Source of the DNA: Nanosyncoccus sp963544575
GTDB lineage: Bacteria > Patescibacteriota > Saccharimonadia > Saccharimonadales > Saccharimonadaceae
Direction of reading: 5' to 3'
Assembly (NCBI GenBank): GCA_963544575.1
Contig: CAUUFZ010000002.1
Span: forward strand, 62,001 to 126,000
DNA: 64,000 bases
In this document: one piece after another, positions 1-8,376 of the stretch
Position numbering within the stretch: the first letter of the stretch is position 1
Layout of the letters: each line of letters starts with the position of its first letter
The notes under the pieces: generated by a model
Database searches by the model: none
Seen by the model: only the letters and a program-made list of their open reading frames with translations
What the model was told of the DNA's origin: nothing
Program-made: the position numbers and the translations under genes

Positions 1-1
1 C

Positions 2-403
2 AATACAGATGATTATCCAAACCATGATAGTGAAAATACTGGTTTGAATTTGGCTTTGGAGAAAACTTTGGAGGCTGCGCCGTCAGACTTTTATACTTCC
101 GCGAATGGTGAATTCTTTATGGGGGTGAGCGGCAATAAAGTGATGTTGGTGAATTTGGAATTGATGGAGCTTTTGCAATTCGAACATAATAATAATACGA
201 TCAGGCAATTGGATTATTATTTGATGTTCGATGTGGTGGATGGTAAGATGCAAGTTTATGATTTTGATCACGATAATCAGCGCACGATTTTGGAAAATGT
301 AGCGAATGGCTTCGATGCGGTGATTAATCATAATAACCGTTATCTTTACTATGTGGGGACGAGTGATAATGGCTTGCAGATTAAGCGCGATAAACTATTC
401 TAA
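2..403 (+). CDS. 3' part of an unrecognised protein (cut by the left edge)
   Basis: The frame is open from base 2, so the start lies outside the window; 133 codons are visible. The visible part is rich in Asp, Asn and short hydrophobic strands (NKVMLVNLELMEL, YYLMFDVVDGKMQVYDF, NNRYLYYVGTSDNG). It reads like the last blades of a beta-propeller or a similar repetitive beta-sheet domain. No catalytic motif is visible and I do not assign a function. It ends in TAA, followed at 9 bases by a strong hairpin terminator. An in-frame TTG at 44 is not a convincing start because the frame continues upstream. Confidence 0.7.
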   Translation, partial: NTDDYPNHDSENTGLNLALEKTLEAAPSDFYTSANGEFFMGVSGNKVMLVNLELMELLQFEHNNNTIRQLDYYLMFDVVDGKMQVYDFDHDNQRTILENVANGFDAVINHNNRYLYYVGTSDNGLQIKRDKLF

Positions 404-411
404 GACTAAAT

Positions 412-440
412 AAAAATAGACCCGCGTGGGGTCTATTTTT
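412..440 (+). terminator. Rho-independent terminator
   Basis: AAAATAGACCC and GGGTCTATTTTT pair around a short GC loop. The arms carry A- and T-tracts, so it could work in both directions. It ends the partial gene at the left edge and is almost identical to the hairpin at 526-558. Confidence 0.85.
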
Positions 441-525
441 ATGACAAGGGGATTCGCGAGTTTTAGACTGAAATTCTTTTATAATGGGGTCTCTTTCGGG
501 TTTAGTTAAACATAATGCTAATGCT

Positions 526-558
526 AAAAAAATAGACCCGTGGTAGGGGTCTATTTTT
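526..558 (-). terminator. Rho-independent terminator of the sortase gene
   Basis: AAATAGACCC/GGGGTCTATTTTT hairpin just past the sortase stop, read on the minus strand. Near-duplicate of the hairpin at 412-440. Confidence 0.85.
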
Positions 559-567
559 GGTTGGTCT

Positions 568-2376
568 TTAATGGTTATTAGTGAGGAAGCCCCAGATTTT
601 TTGGAAGAATGGCTTTTCGTTGGCTGGTAATTCAGAAGAGGCGTTGTTCCCTGGTAAAGCGGTGGTGGAATCAGTGTTGGTCGGAGTAGAAACGGCTTTT
701 TCTTCGTAGGTAGGACTAACCTGTTCGGCGGTCACTAATAGGCGGTAACGGTCGGAGCCGAGTGGCGTACAGGTAATGAGGGTGAGGATTGGCTTACTAG
801 TTGGGTAAACTAATGCGGCTACATCAGTTGGTTCGACGGTTTGCTTTTTAGTAACTTTATAGGTATAGCGAACGGAATTGTAATTGACGTAGATGAGGTC
901 ATTATCCTGCAGACGTTCGAGACCGGAGAAGATGAATTTATATTGGTTATTACTATAAATATCACCTGCAGAATGGCCAGAAATCACGAGGTTTCCGACT
1001 TGGCCTGGAAGCGCATCAGCGCCTGGGATTTTAAACTGGGCAACACCATGATTCATTGCGTTATCAATAGTGGCAGTGTCATTGGCAATGTTAAAGTGCG
1101 CTGGAACGTCGATATTGAGTTTCGGAATAATGAGTTTTGGCTCGGCGGTCGGAGCAGCAGTGATGGTCGGATCAATGGCGGTGATTTCAGTATCATTGGA
1201 ATTTCCGGGAGCGATATAGGCCATAATCGGAGCAAAGATCAGGCGGTTGTACTGCAAGAACAGGATGAAAAGGACGGTGAAAACTCCGGCGAAAATCGGG
1301 ATGAATTTACGGTGTTTTTTAGAGAGCTGGAAGCTGCTGCTGGCTTTTTTCTGAATGCGCTCTTTCAGGGTAGCTTCGATAGTTTTAACATGAATTGATT
1401 CGAGTGAAGGGGGAGTTTCGGTCGCTTCGGTTTGCGTATTTTCGGAAATTTTTTCGGTAGTTTCGGGATTTTTAGGGTTGGGGTTTTTGAGATTTTCGAT
1501 TAGGCGCTTTTGACTATCGAGAGCTAATTGGCCGATTTGATTGCGTTTTTCGTACTGATTATTTAGTTCAGTTTTTTCGGTTTCCACGTAGGACTTGGCG
1601 GCTTTGGCGTAATATTCGCTGTAATATTTTTGATAATAATTTTGCCAGGCACTGTGGTAGTTTTGCCAATCCATTTTTTGGTTCATATTGATTGGGGCTT
1701 GTTTGAGTGAGCCAATTTCACCGCCAGTAGGTTGAGTTTGGTAATTATATTGTGAATTATTTTGGGTGTTTGGCTGGGTGGCGTAGGACTGATTTATGGT
1801 GTAATTCCCTGCGATGTTATTTGAACTTGCGGGAGTTTGGCCATTGAAAGTCTGATTAACTGAGCTTTGATTTTGATATGGATTGTAGCGATTCGTGCCA
1901 GTTTGAATTTGATAAGTGTGGCGGAAAGGATTACCTGTAGTAGAAGATTTTTGGGTGGCAAAATTTTGATAAACTGGGCGATCGGTGAGGGACGGCTGAT
2001 TGGTAGTCGCGTTAGTGGAGGTTTGGAGCTTTGAAACTTCAGTAGATGGATGTTTGAAAGAATTTTTGGCGTAAGTTTCGGTAGTCTGGGTGAGATCTTT
2101 TAGTTTTTTCTGTGCCTTGGAGATTAAATTAAATAAAGAGTTTTTCGATGGTTTAGTGGTAGCTGAGTTGGCAGAAGTGGTTGGTGGAGTGCTTGCGAGG
2201 TTTTGATTATATGCGGTAGAAGAAATCACGCGAGTGGGCGCGACGTTAGCTAGATTTTGGTTGGCATCAGAATGCTCACCTTGGTGAAAGGCTTCCATGA
2301 CTTTTTTTCGAGCGAGATCGGCGACGGTTTGACGTTGCTTATCCTCTGTAGATTGCCCACCAGTTACAGAATTCAT
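568..2376 (-). CDS. sortase-family transpeptidase with long cytoplasmic extension
   Basis: A 602-residue protein. About 355 N-terminal residues are Asn/Gln/Thr/Ser-rich low complexity with Tyr-rich stretches. A single membrane segment follows (about 358-377, FIPIFAGVFTVLFILFLQ), then a sortase domain. Catalytic candidates are His 468 in VISGHSAGD, Cys 536 in TLITCTPLGSDRYR and Arg 543/545. The TLxTC-P-G-x-R pattern fits class D/E-type housekeeping sortases. Sortases cleave a sorting motif in secreted proteins and attach them to the cell wall or to each other. Most sortases are 200-300 residues, so the N-terminal region is unusual; by the positive-inside rule it should be cytoplasmic. The ATG lies 6 nt behind a TATAAT box. 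Confidence 0.85.
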   Translation of the reverse strand: MNSVTGGQSTEDKQRQTVADLARKKVMEAFHQGEHSDANQNLANVAPTRVISSTAYNQNLASTPPTTSANSATTKPSKNSLFNLISKAQKKLKDLTQTTETYAKNSFKHPSTEVSKLQTSTNATTNQPSLTDRPVYQNFATQKSSTTGNPFRHTYQIQTGTNRYNPYQNQSSVNQTFNGQTPASSNNIAGNYTINQSYATQPNTQNNSQYNYQTQPTGGEIGSLKQAPINMNQKMDWQNYHSAWQNYYQKYYSEYYAKAAKSYVETEKTELNNQYEKRNQIGQLALDSQKRLIENLKNPNPKNPETTEKISENTQTEATETPPSLESIHVKTIEATLKERIQKKASSSFQLSKKHRKFIPIFAGVFTVLFILFLQYNRLIFAPIMAYIAPGNSNDTEITAIDPTITAAPTAEPKLIIPKLNIDVPAHFNIANDTATIDNAMNHGVAQFKIPGADALPGQVGNLVISGHSAGDIYSNNQYKFIFSGLERLQDNDLIYVNYNSVRYTYKVTKKQTVEPTDVAALVYPTSKPILTLITCTPLGSDRYRLLVTAEQVSPTYEEKAVSTPTNTDSTTALPGNNASSELPANEKPFFQKIWGFLTNNH

Positions 2377-2382
2377 AAAAAT

Positions 2383-2388
2383 ATTATA
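2383..2388 (-). promoter_or_regulatory. -10 element of a leaderless promoter (sortase)
   Basis: TATAAT on the minus strand preceded by TGT (extended -10), 6 nt upstream of the ATG. Transcription should begin at or next to the start codon. Confidence 0.7.
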
Positions 2389-2397
2389 ACAGAGTTA

Positions 2398-2426
2398 TTG
2401 GAAATACTCTATAAATATGATAAAAT
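2398..2426 (+). promoter_or_regulatory. promoter of tRNA-Leu
   Basis: TTGGAA (2398-2403), a 17-bp spacer, then TAAAAT (2421-2426), 8 bp before the mature 5' end of tRNA-Leu. Confidence 0.6.
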
Positions 2427-2434
2427 TTCTCTAT

Positions 2435-2521
2435 GGGCGAATGGCGGAATTGGTAGACGCGCCAGACTCAAAATCTAGTTCCAGCAATGGAGTGTGGGTT
2501 CGATTCCCACTTCGCCCACCA
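2435..2521 (+). tRNA. tRNA-Leu (anticodon CAA)
   Basis: An 87-nt class II tRNA with GGGCGAA/TTCGCCC acceptor stem, long variable arm, T-arm GTGGG-TTCGATT-CCCAC and encoded CCA (2519-2521). The anticodon loop CTCAAAA gives CAA, which reads UUG. One C-A mismatch is visible in the anticodon stem. Confidence 0.95.
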
Positions 2522-2565
2522 AGTGTATTTTTCGGAATTACATTGGTTGTAAAATGATATTTATG

Positions 2566-2596
2566 GGGTCTTCTCTGTCTGAGATTGACCTTTTTT
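2566..2596 (+). terminator. terminator downstream of tRNA-Leu
   Basis: GGTC..TCTC..GAGA..GACC hairpin followed by six T. Confidence 0.6.
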
Positions 2597-2617
2597 GATT
2601 GTTAATTTTAAAAGAAA

Positions 2618-3199
2618 TTAAATCCAATTAACTAGATGGTCGAGTACTTCTTTTTGATAAATCGGTTCTTTGTTATGATTTTGATAACTATGGTCGGCGT
2701 TTTTTATTTCAATTACGGCTACTTTATTGCCGACGATTTTCTGTACTTCGGATGACGTTGCAAAGCGGTCATTTTCACCTTGTATAACAAGTTTTAGGTT
2801 TTCTGAAATTTCGTTTTGCTTTATTTCGTTTGGAATATAGCCTAAGATAATGAGATCGATGGATTTGTCTGGGTATTTTGCAAAATAATAACTAGAGATG
2901 ATCCCGCCGAGTGATTTGGCGATAATCGTGATATGGTCATAATCTTCTGCGTGAACAAAATCAATGACTTGTTTGAGGGTTGACACTTCTTCTAATAAAT
3001 CGGGTCCGCTAGAGTTTTCTTCCCCACGCTCGCAATATGGAAAATTAAAACACAGCACGCTGTTATTGGTTTTAGCGATTGTATCAAAAATGGCGGAAAT
3101 AAAATCTGTTTCTACGCCAACTGGCCCACCGCCATGGATGATTAGGTAAATATTTTTACTTTTATTCTTTCTATAATATTTATAGGTAAGTCCTTCCAT
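2618..3199 (-). CDS. small alpha/beta hydrolase
   Basis: 193 residues with the alpha/beta-hydrolase layout: oxyanion-hole strand YLIIHGGGPVG (about 18-28), nucleophile elbow AKSLGG (Ser about 114), acid in QGENDRF and His in NADHSY. The elbow is A-x-S-x-G, as in dienelactone-hydrolase/TEX30-like small hydrolases. The substrate cannot be told from sequence. There is no signal peptide, so it is cytoplasmic. It stands alone between tRNA-Leu and the oppositely oriented ATPase operon. A GGAG motif lies 7-10 bases before the ATG. Confidence 0.8.
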   Translation of the reverse strand: MEGLTYKYYRKNKSKNIYLIIHGGGPVGVETDFISAIFDTIAKTNNSVLCFNFPYCERGEENSSGPDLLEEVSTLKQVIDFVHAEDYDHITIIAKSLGGIISSYYFAKYPDKSIDLIILGYIPNEIKQNEISENLKLVIQGENDRFATSSEVQKIVGNKVAVIEIKNADHSYQNHNKEPIYQKEVLDHLVNWI

Positions 3200-3342
3200 G
3201 AGGTATGCTCCGTTATTTAGTGTTATTACATATCAAAATCCTAAAAGAATCAAGAGGTGAGGTGTTTTTAATTATTATTCTTTTTGTGCTAAAATAAGAG
3301 ATAGATATTTTAAATTGTATAAAATAATAGAAAGATTTTTAG

Positions 3343-3840
3343 GTGAATAAACAAATAAAAAATATCATTTCGATGGTAATCCTGATGGTTGGCTGTTTGG
3401 GCCTTTTTTTGTTTAGTAAACAGATTAAAATTGATAACGAAAATAATCCTGTGCGGAATTATGTGGGGCAATCCAAAGAAATTATTCAGAGTCAGCTGAA
3501 TGAAAAGACGGAAGCGGTGAAAAAACTAAAATCGGAACTAGAACAAAATCCGGTGCGTGAGACGGAGGAAAAAATTCATGCACTAGAAGCCGAGATTTTG
3601 GATCTGGAAGAAGAAAAATATAAAGTCGAAAGTAATTTTTATAAGAATCTCCAGAGTGGTACGGATAGAAGAATTGATTTTGTGTTTAAGAGTATTTGTT
3701 TGGTGCTCATGTTGATGGTGGCGATTTGGCTAAAAACCAAGCAGAAAAATAGACACGAAAAAATTGAGGTAAAAATACCGAAAACACCAAAATTAAAAAT
3801 GGAAATTCCGGAAAGAAAAGATAAAAGTGATAAAAAATAA
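3343..3840 (+). CDS. two-helix membrane protein with coiled coil
   Basis: 165 residues starting with GTG. An N-terminal membrane helix (about 8-25, MVILMVGCLGLFLFS) and a second one (about 112-133, FKSICLVLMLMVAIWL) flank a charged coiled-coil segment (QLNEKTEAVKKLKSELEQ and following). The C-terminus is Lys/Pro-rich. The coiled coil should lie outside, both ends inside. The gene overlaps the following P-type ATPase gene by 14 bases, so the two are translated together, and a role as accessory subunit of the pump is a reasonable but unproven guess. I recognise no family. Confidence 0.75.
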   Translation: MNKQIKNIISMVILMVGCLGLFLFSKQIKIDNENNPVRNYVGQSKEIIQSQLNEKTEAVKKLKSELEQNPVRETEEKIHALEAEILDLEEEKYKVESNFYKNLQSGTDRRIDFVFKSICLVLMLMVAIWLKTKQKNRHEKIEVKIPKTPKLKMEIPERKDKSDKK

Positions 3841-6265
3841 GCAGGATTTAGGTGGGATTCAAGGATTAAGCCAGGAAGAAGTAGAAGATCGCGTTAAAAA
3901 ATGCCAAGTGAATACTGCGGTTCAGGCGCCGACGAAAACCATTGGTGAGATTGTACGCAGTAATTCCCTAACTTACTTTAATTTTGTCTTTTTGTTTTTA
4001 GCGACGTTGCTATTTTTGGTACGTGCGTATAAAGATATGAGTTTTTTGCCGCTGATTTTTATCAACTCCTTGATTGGTATTTTGCAGGAATTAAGAGCGA
4101 AGCAAATTTTGGATAAACTGAGTGTCCTGAATACGCCAAAAATCAAAGTAGTGCGAGAGGCTAAGGAGCAAGAAATTTGGACGTATAAATTAGTGTTAGA
4201 TGACATTATTATTTTGGAGGCGGGAGCGCAAATTCCCGCGGATGCCGTGGTAGTTTCGGGTGAGATTCTGGTAAATGAGGCATTACTGACGGGTGAGTCG
4301 GATGAGATTAAAAAGACTACTGGTGACGAATTGATGTCTGGTAGTTTTGTGGTTTCGGGTAAATGTTACGCGAGATTAACTCGTGTGGGCGCAGAATCGT
4401 ATATTTCGCAACTAACCCTAAAAGCAAAAGCGATTAAAAACACTGAACAGTCGGAAATTTTAAAATCGTTAAATAATTTCGTGAGACTAGCCGGAATTTT
4501 GATTATTCCGATCGGTCTGCTAATGTTTGGTCAGCAATATCTTATTCATGCTACACCGATAAAAATGAGCATTCAGGCGATGATTGCGGCGATAGTGGGG
4601 ATGATTCCGGAAGGGTTGTTCTTGCTTTCTTCCGTGACATTGGTTTTATCTGCGGTACGTTTGGCGCAGAAAAAAGTTTTAGTTCATGATATGCACTGTA
4701 TTGAAACTTTGGCGCGCGTGGACGTTCTGTGTGTGGATAAGACTGGTACAATTACGAACGATAAAATGAGCGTGAGCGGCGTCTATGAGATGACCGGATC
4801 CGAGGTAAAAAATGATCTTGATGTAGATTTTTGGCGAACGATGATGGCGGAGGAAGCGGATAATGATACGATGAAGGCGCTGAAAAAGTTTACCGAAGAG
4901 CGAGCCGCGAAAGGATCGAAATTCGATAAGGATTCGGTGCAGCAAATCATCGGTTTTTCTTCGAAGCATAAATATAGTGGTGTGCAATTTAAAGATAAAA
5001 CTTTTTTGATTGGTGCGCCGGAATTTGTTCTGAAAGAAGATTTAAAAAAGTACGAAAAGACCATCCAGGAATTTACTAAGCAAGGGTACCGTGTCTTGAT
5101 TTTTGGTGAAGTAACGAAGCAGGAAGATATTGAATTACTAGCTTCGGGAGAGCGAGAGATTTCGCCGATTAGGCCGATTAATATCGTGCTTTTGATGAAT
5201 GAAATTCGTGAGTCCGCCAAGCGTACGTTTAAATATTTTGCCGAACAGGGCGTGGAAGTGAAAGTGATTTCGGGCGACAATGCTGAGACGGTTTCGATTG
5301 TGGCAGAAAAAGCGGGGATTAAAAATGCGAAGAAATTTATTGATCTTTCGAGCTTGCCGGAGGGGTGTGATTTTGAAAAGATTGTACTAGAGAATACAGT
5401 TTTTGGACGCGTAAAGCCAGAAGAAAAGCGTAAGATGGTGAAAATTTTACAGAAGGCGGGACATACGGTAGCGATGACTGGAGACGGCGTGAATGATATT
5501 TTGGCCTTAAAAGATGCGGACTGTTCGGTGGCGATGGCCTCAGGTTCACAGGCGGCCTCGCAGGTGGCACAATTAGTGTTACTGGATTCGGATTTTTCAC
5601 GCATGCCACAGATTGTAGATGAGGGGCGTCGAGTGGTAAATAATTTGGAGCGTTCTGGCTCGTTATTCTTAGTGAAGAACGTCTTTTCGTTTATTGTGGC
5701 GCTACTTTCGATTGGCTTTGGTTTTATGTATCCGCTTTTGCCGACACAGGTTTCATTGGTTACGATGTTTACGATTGGTGTACCAAGTTTCTTCTTAGCG
5801 CAAATTCCGAATAAGGATTTGATTCGGGGAAATTTCATGATTAATATTTTGAAAAAGGCGATTCCGGCGGCACTGACTAATGTGGTGATCGTTTTGGCGT
5901 TAATTAATTTGAGGCTTTGGCTGGGGCTCACGCGCGAACAATTGGGGATGCTTTGTGTCTTAGGTTGGGAAGTGGTAGGAATCACTTATCTCGCGCGAAT
6001 TTGTATGCCATATGATAATATTTGGAAGAAATTAATTGTGAGTGGCTGTACTTTCGGCATGTTATTCTGTATGATTTTCTTACAAAGTTTGTTTAGCGTG
6101 CATATTAATTTATCGATGGTTGAGTGGGGAATCTTCGGTGCGATTTTAATTATTACAGTGCCATTGATGATGACAATTGAAAATATGTCACGATGGCTCT
6201 ATCGTAATGTGATGATTAAAATTCTAAAGAATAAAATTATTGATAAGTTACCAGAAATCGAATAG
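3827..6265 (+). CDS. P-type cation-transporting ATPase
   Basis: 812 residues with the full set of P-type ATPase motifs: actuator TGES (LLTGESDEIKK), membrane motif IPEGL in M4, phosphorylation site DKTGTIT, and hinge MTGDGVNDILALKDADCSVAM. It carries about ten membrane helices, including a six-helix C-terminal bundle. The PEGL motif places it with P2-type Ca2+/Mg2+/cation pumps rather than heavy-metal pumps (no CPC motif, no N-terminal metal domain). The ion cannot be assigned from sequence. It acts in the cell membrane. The GTG start overlaps the upstream gene in a -1/+2 arrangement. A hairpin terminator follows. Confidence 0.92.
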   Translation: MIKNKQDLGGIQGLSQEEVEDRVKKCQVNTAVQAPTKTIGEIVRSNSLTYFNFVFLFLATLLFLVRAYKDMSFLPLIFINSLIGILQELRAKQILDKLSVLNTPKIKVVREAKEQEIWTYKLVLDDIIILEAGAQIPADAVVVSGEILVNEALLTGESDEIKKTTGDELMSGSFVVSGKCYARLTRVGAESYISQLTLKAKAIKNTEQSEILKSLNNFVRLAGILIIPIGLLMFGQQYLIHATPIKMSIQAMIAAIVGMIPEGLFLLSSVTLVLSAVRLAQKKVLVHDMHCIETLARVDVLCVDKTGTITNDKMSVSGVYEMTGSEVKNDLDVDFWRTMMAEEADNDTMKALKKFTEERAAKGSKFDKDSVQQIIGFSSKHKYSGVQFKDKTFLIGAPEFVLKEDLKKYEKTIQEFTKQGYRVLIFGEVTKQEDIELLASGEREISPIRPINIVLLMNEIRESAKRTFKYFAEQGVEVKVISGDNAETVSIVAEKAGIKNAKKFIDLSSLPEGCDFEKIVLENTVFGRVKPEEKRKMVKILQKAGHTVAMTGDGVNDILALKDADCSVAMASGSQAASQVAQLVLLDSDFSRMPQIVDEGRRVVNNLERSGSLFLVKNVFSFIVALLSIGFGFMYPLLPTQVSLVTMFTIGVPSFFLAQIPNKDLIRGNFMINILKKAIPAALTNVVIVLALINLRLWLGLTREQLGMLCVLGWEVVGITYLARICMPYDNIWKKLIVSGCTFGMLFCMIFLQSLFSVHINLSMVEWGIFGAILIITVPLMMTIENMSRWLYRNVMIKILKNKIIDKLPEIE

Positions 6266-6267
6266 AT

Positions 6268-6299
6268 AAAAATATCAGCTACGAAGCTGATATTTTTTA
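6268..6299 (+). terminator. bidirectional terminator between convergent genes
   Basis: AATATCAGC/GCTGATATT stem with TACGAA loop and flanking A/T tracts, between the ATPase gene and the convergent DUF2207 gene. Confidence 0.9.
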
Positions 6300-6324
6300 A
6301 TTGAAGCTTTGGGGCTTTAGTTTT

Positions 6325-8292
6325 TTACCAGCCGCCACCGCCACCGCCGCCGCCACCGCCGCCAGAGAAGCCACCACCACTAGAATAGCCAGAACCGCCA
6401 CTACTGCTACTAGTGTAATAAGTTGAGGACGAGCTTGAAATATTAGAGGTGAAGCTACCAAAATCGGCATATGATAGCGCATACCAGGTTGGAATCGTAT
6501 AATCGGTGCCGAGTTCTTCGTAATATTTGTCGAGATTCTTAATCCAGGTTTTTTCAAGTCCAAAGAGTGCAGCATAAGGCAAAAGCTCTTCATAAAGATG
6601 AACGATTCCCTCCGGAGAAGTATCGACATCTTTAACATTTTGGAGGTAGTTAATACGTTCACTCTCGGCAAGATTAATGTAATCTTTTAGACCCTGCATG
6701 TAGACTACAACTTCGAGTCCGGCGTTGGTGAAATCGCGGTATTTTCTAGCAAAATGGTTATAGGTAGAGGCGGCAATAGATGTACCGATGAAAATGGCGG
6801 CAGCTAAGATGAATAGCTCTGGCTTGTAAATATAGAAAGAAGTGATATGGATGGTTTGATCGGCAATGCGCAGAAGCCAGGAAAGGAGCTTCGGGAAGAA
6901 TGGAAAGAATGAAGCGACACCGAAGAGCATACCACCGAAAATGATAATAAAATGAACCCCAATGATACTATCGAGAACGCCCATTATGCCAGCTCTTTTG
7001 TTGTCTTCGGTTAAACCTTTTTCGGCGATATCAAGTTTGATATTTGTATCATAACTCATAATGAGTTGGTTGACCGAGTAGGAGTCATTTTGCTTTAGCT
7101 TGAAGGTTTCGCCGACTTCAGGTAGGGCGGAAGATTGAGCCAAGACACGAAGCATGGATTTTTCTTCGGAGCTGAGATTGTCGGTATTTAGGATTTTGAC
7201 CGACCAAGATTGCTTCTTATTGAGGCCGAGGAAATTTTTTTCAATTGGATTTTTAATGATGTCAATTTTCTTATGGACGGCTAAGCTAAGCACGGTGGCA
7301 GTCTTCTGATTAAGCGGAGTGAAGCTAAAGAAACCAGCTTGACCAACGGTGAGATCTTTTCGAGGTTGGTATTCCGGAACGCGGATTAAGCTCTTGTAGT
7401 GTTGATGTTTTTCGCGAACATGTTTTTGATAGTTACGAACGATACTGAAAATTGTAAAGAAAGAGAAAATTCCGATAATAATACAGACTACTACGGCAAT
7501 GTAATTATATTTTGGTGGACGAATTTTGAAGGTGTCGGCTTTGATGGCAATGACAAAAGTTGCACCTTCACCGGCTTTAAGATTGCTGGCGGAAAAAGTG
7601 ATGGAATTTTTGGCTTTTTCGATTTGACATTTGTCAGTATTATTGGAACGATAAGCACCAGAATAACAGATTGGATCGCCGAAAATGGTGCTAGCAATTT
7701 CATCAGAGAAATGAAGGGTACCAGAAACTTGCTCAAAAGGCTGTTTCCAGTCGACACCATTAATATTCCAGTAAAGCTCTTGATAAGCGCCCGAAATTGA
7801 GGAATTTGCAACATCCTTGAAGGCGGCGACGACATTATCGAAGCTATATTTAATCACGTAAGTTTGTTCGCCAGAGACATAAGCGTCAGCATCACCGATT
7901 TTGAGTTTAATATTAGAATCGGAAACGCTGGATTCAAATTTTTCCGATTGACCATTGCGAGTAACCGTGGCCTTAAAAGCGTATGGATCGTCAATAATTT
8001 GATTTCTGCCGGCTTGGTTAAAAATCGGGATTACGCGCATGATGCCATGATTGGTATTTTCGTGAGTGAAATTGGCCACTAAAGTTTCGGTAACGTCAAG
8101 CTTGGAGTAACCTTCGGCGTCTTTGGTTAGTTCGTAATCGGCATGAAAATTTTTGAAAGTAAAATCATTAACGGCGGAATTTTCACTGCTTGAGCTACTG
8201 CGCTTTTTACGCGCAAAAGTCGGTTCGGCAGGAACTAAGACGAGAGTAAAAATTGATAGTAATAAAATAAACCTTAAAAAGAATTTCCTCAT
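6325..8292 (-). CDS. DUF2207-family membrane protein with Gly-rich tail
   Basis: 655 residues. A signal peptide (about 1-27, LLLSIFTLVLVPAEPTFA) is followed by an extracellular DUF2207 domain (about 45-250, DFTFKNFHADYELTKDAEG onward). Then come membrane helices near 265-285 and two in the 455-520 region, and a C-terminus ending in a long glycine run and Trp. This is the usual architecture of YciQ-like DUF2207 proteins, which are common and uncharacterised in CPR and Gram-positive bacteria. The function is unknown; it is an envelope protein. The gene has its own promoter with TAAAAT 6 nt before the ATG. Confidence 0.85.
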   Translation of the reverse strand: MRKFFLRFILLLSIFTLVLVPAEPTFARKKRSSSSSENSAVNDFTFKNFHADYELTKDAEGYSKLDVTETLVANFTHENTNHGIMRVIPIFNQAGRNQIIDDPYAFKATVTRNGQSEKFESSVSDSNIKLKIGDADAYVSGEQTYVIKYSFDNVVAAFKDVANSSISGAYQELYWNINGVDWKQPFEQVSGTLHFSDEIASTIFGDPICYSGAYRSNNTDKCQIEKAKNSITFSASNLKAGEGATFVIAIKADTFKIRPPKYNYIAVVVCIIIGIFSFFTIFSIVRNYQKHVREKHQHYKSLIRVPEYQPRKDLTVGQAGFFSFTPLNQKTATVLSLAVHKKIDIIKNPIEKNFLGLNKKQSWSVKILNTDNLSSEEKSMLRVLAQSSALPEVGETFKLKQNDSYSVNQLIMSYDTNIKLDIAEKGLTEDNKRAGIMGVLDSIIGVHFIIIFGGMLFGVASFFPFFPKLLSWLLRIADQTIHITSFYIYKPELFILAAAIFIGTSIAASTYNHFARKYRDFTNAGLEVVVYMQGLKDYINLAESERINYLQNVKDVDTSPEGIVHLYEELLPYAALFGLEKTWIKNLDKYYEELGTDYTIPTWYALSYADFGSFTSNISSSSSTYYTSSSSGGSGYSSGGGFSGGGGGGGGGGGW

Positions 8293-8298
8293 GGTTTA

Positions 8299-8304
8299 AT
8301 TTTA
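8299..8304 (-). promoter_or_regulatory. -10 element of a leaderless promoter (DUF2207 gene)
   Basis: TAAAAT on the minus strand, preceded by ATGG, 6 nt before the ATG. Confidence 0.65.
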
Positions 8305-8312
8305 CCATAAAG

Positions 8313-8376
8313 CTAGAGGACTTCGCGTATGTAACGTTTGATTGCTAGAGAACTTCGCGCAGAGAACGTTTGATTA
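8313..8376 (-). repeat. 32-bp tandem repeat of the ldh 3' end
   Basis: Two adjacent 32-bp units (8313-8344 and 8345-8376), 26 of 32 positions identical. The unit 8345-8376 encodes the last ten residues and stop of ldh (IKRSLREVL, TAG). The downstream unit reads IKRYIREVL, TAG in the matching register. Confidence 0.9.

Noticed and set aside
841..1398. 185-codon plus-strand frame within the sortase gene
   Set aside because: Opposite to the sortase catalytic domain, no ribosome-binding site, low-complexity translation.
4783..5985. 400-codon open frame on the minus strand inside the P-type ATPase gene
   Set aside because: Fully antisense to an intact, motif-complete ATPase; its translation is Ser/Pro/Lys-rich with no family resemblance. 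A codon-bias shadow.
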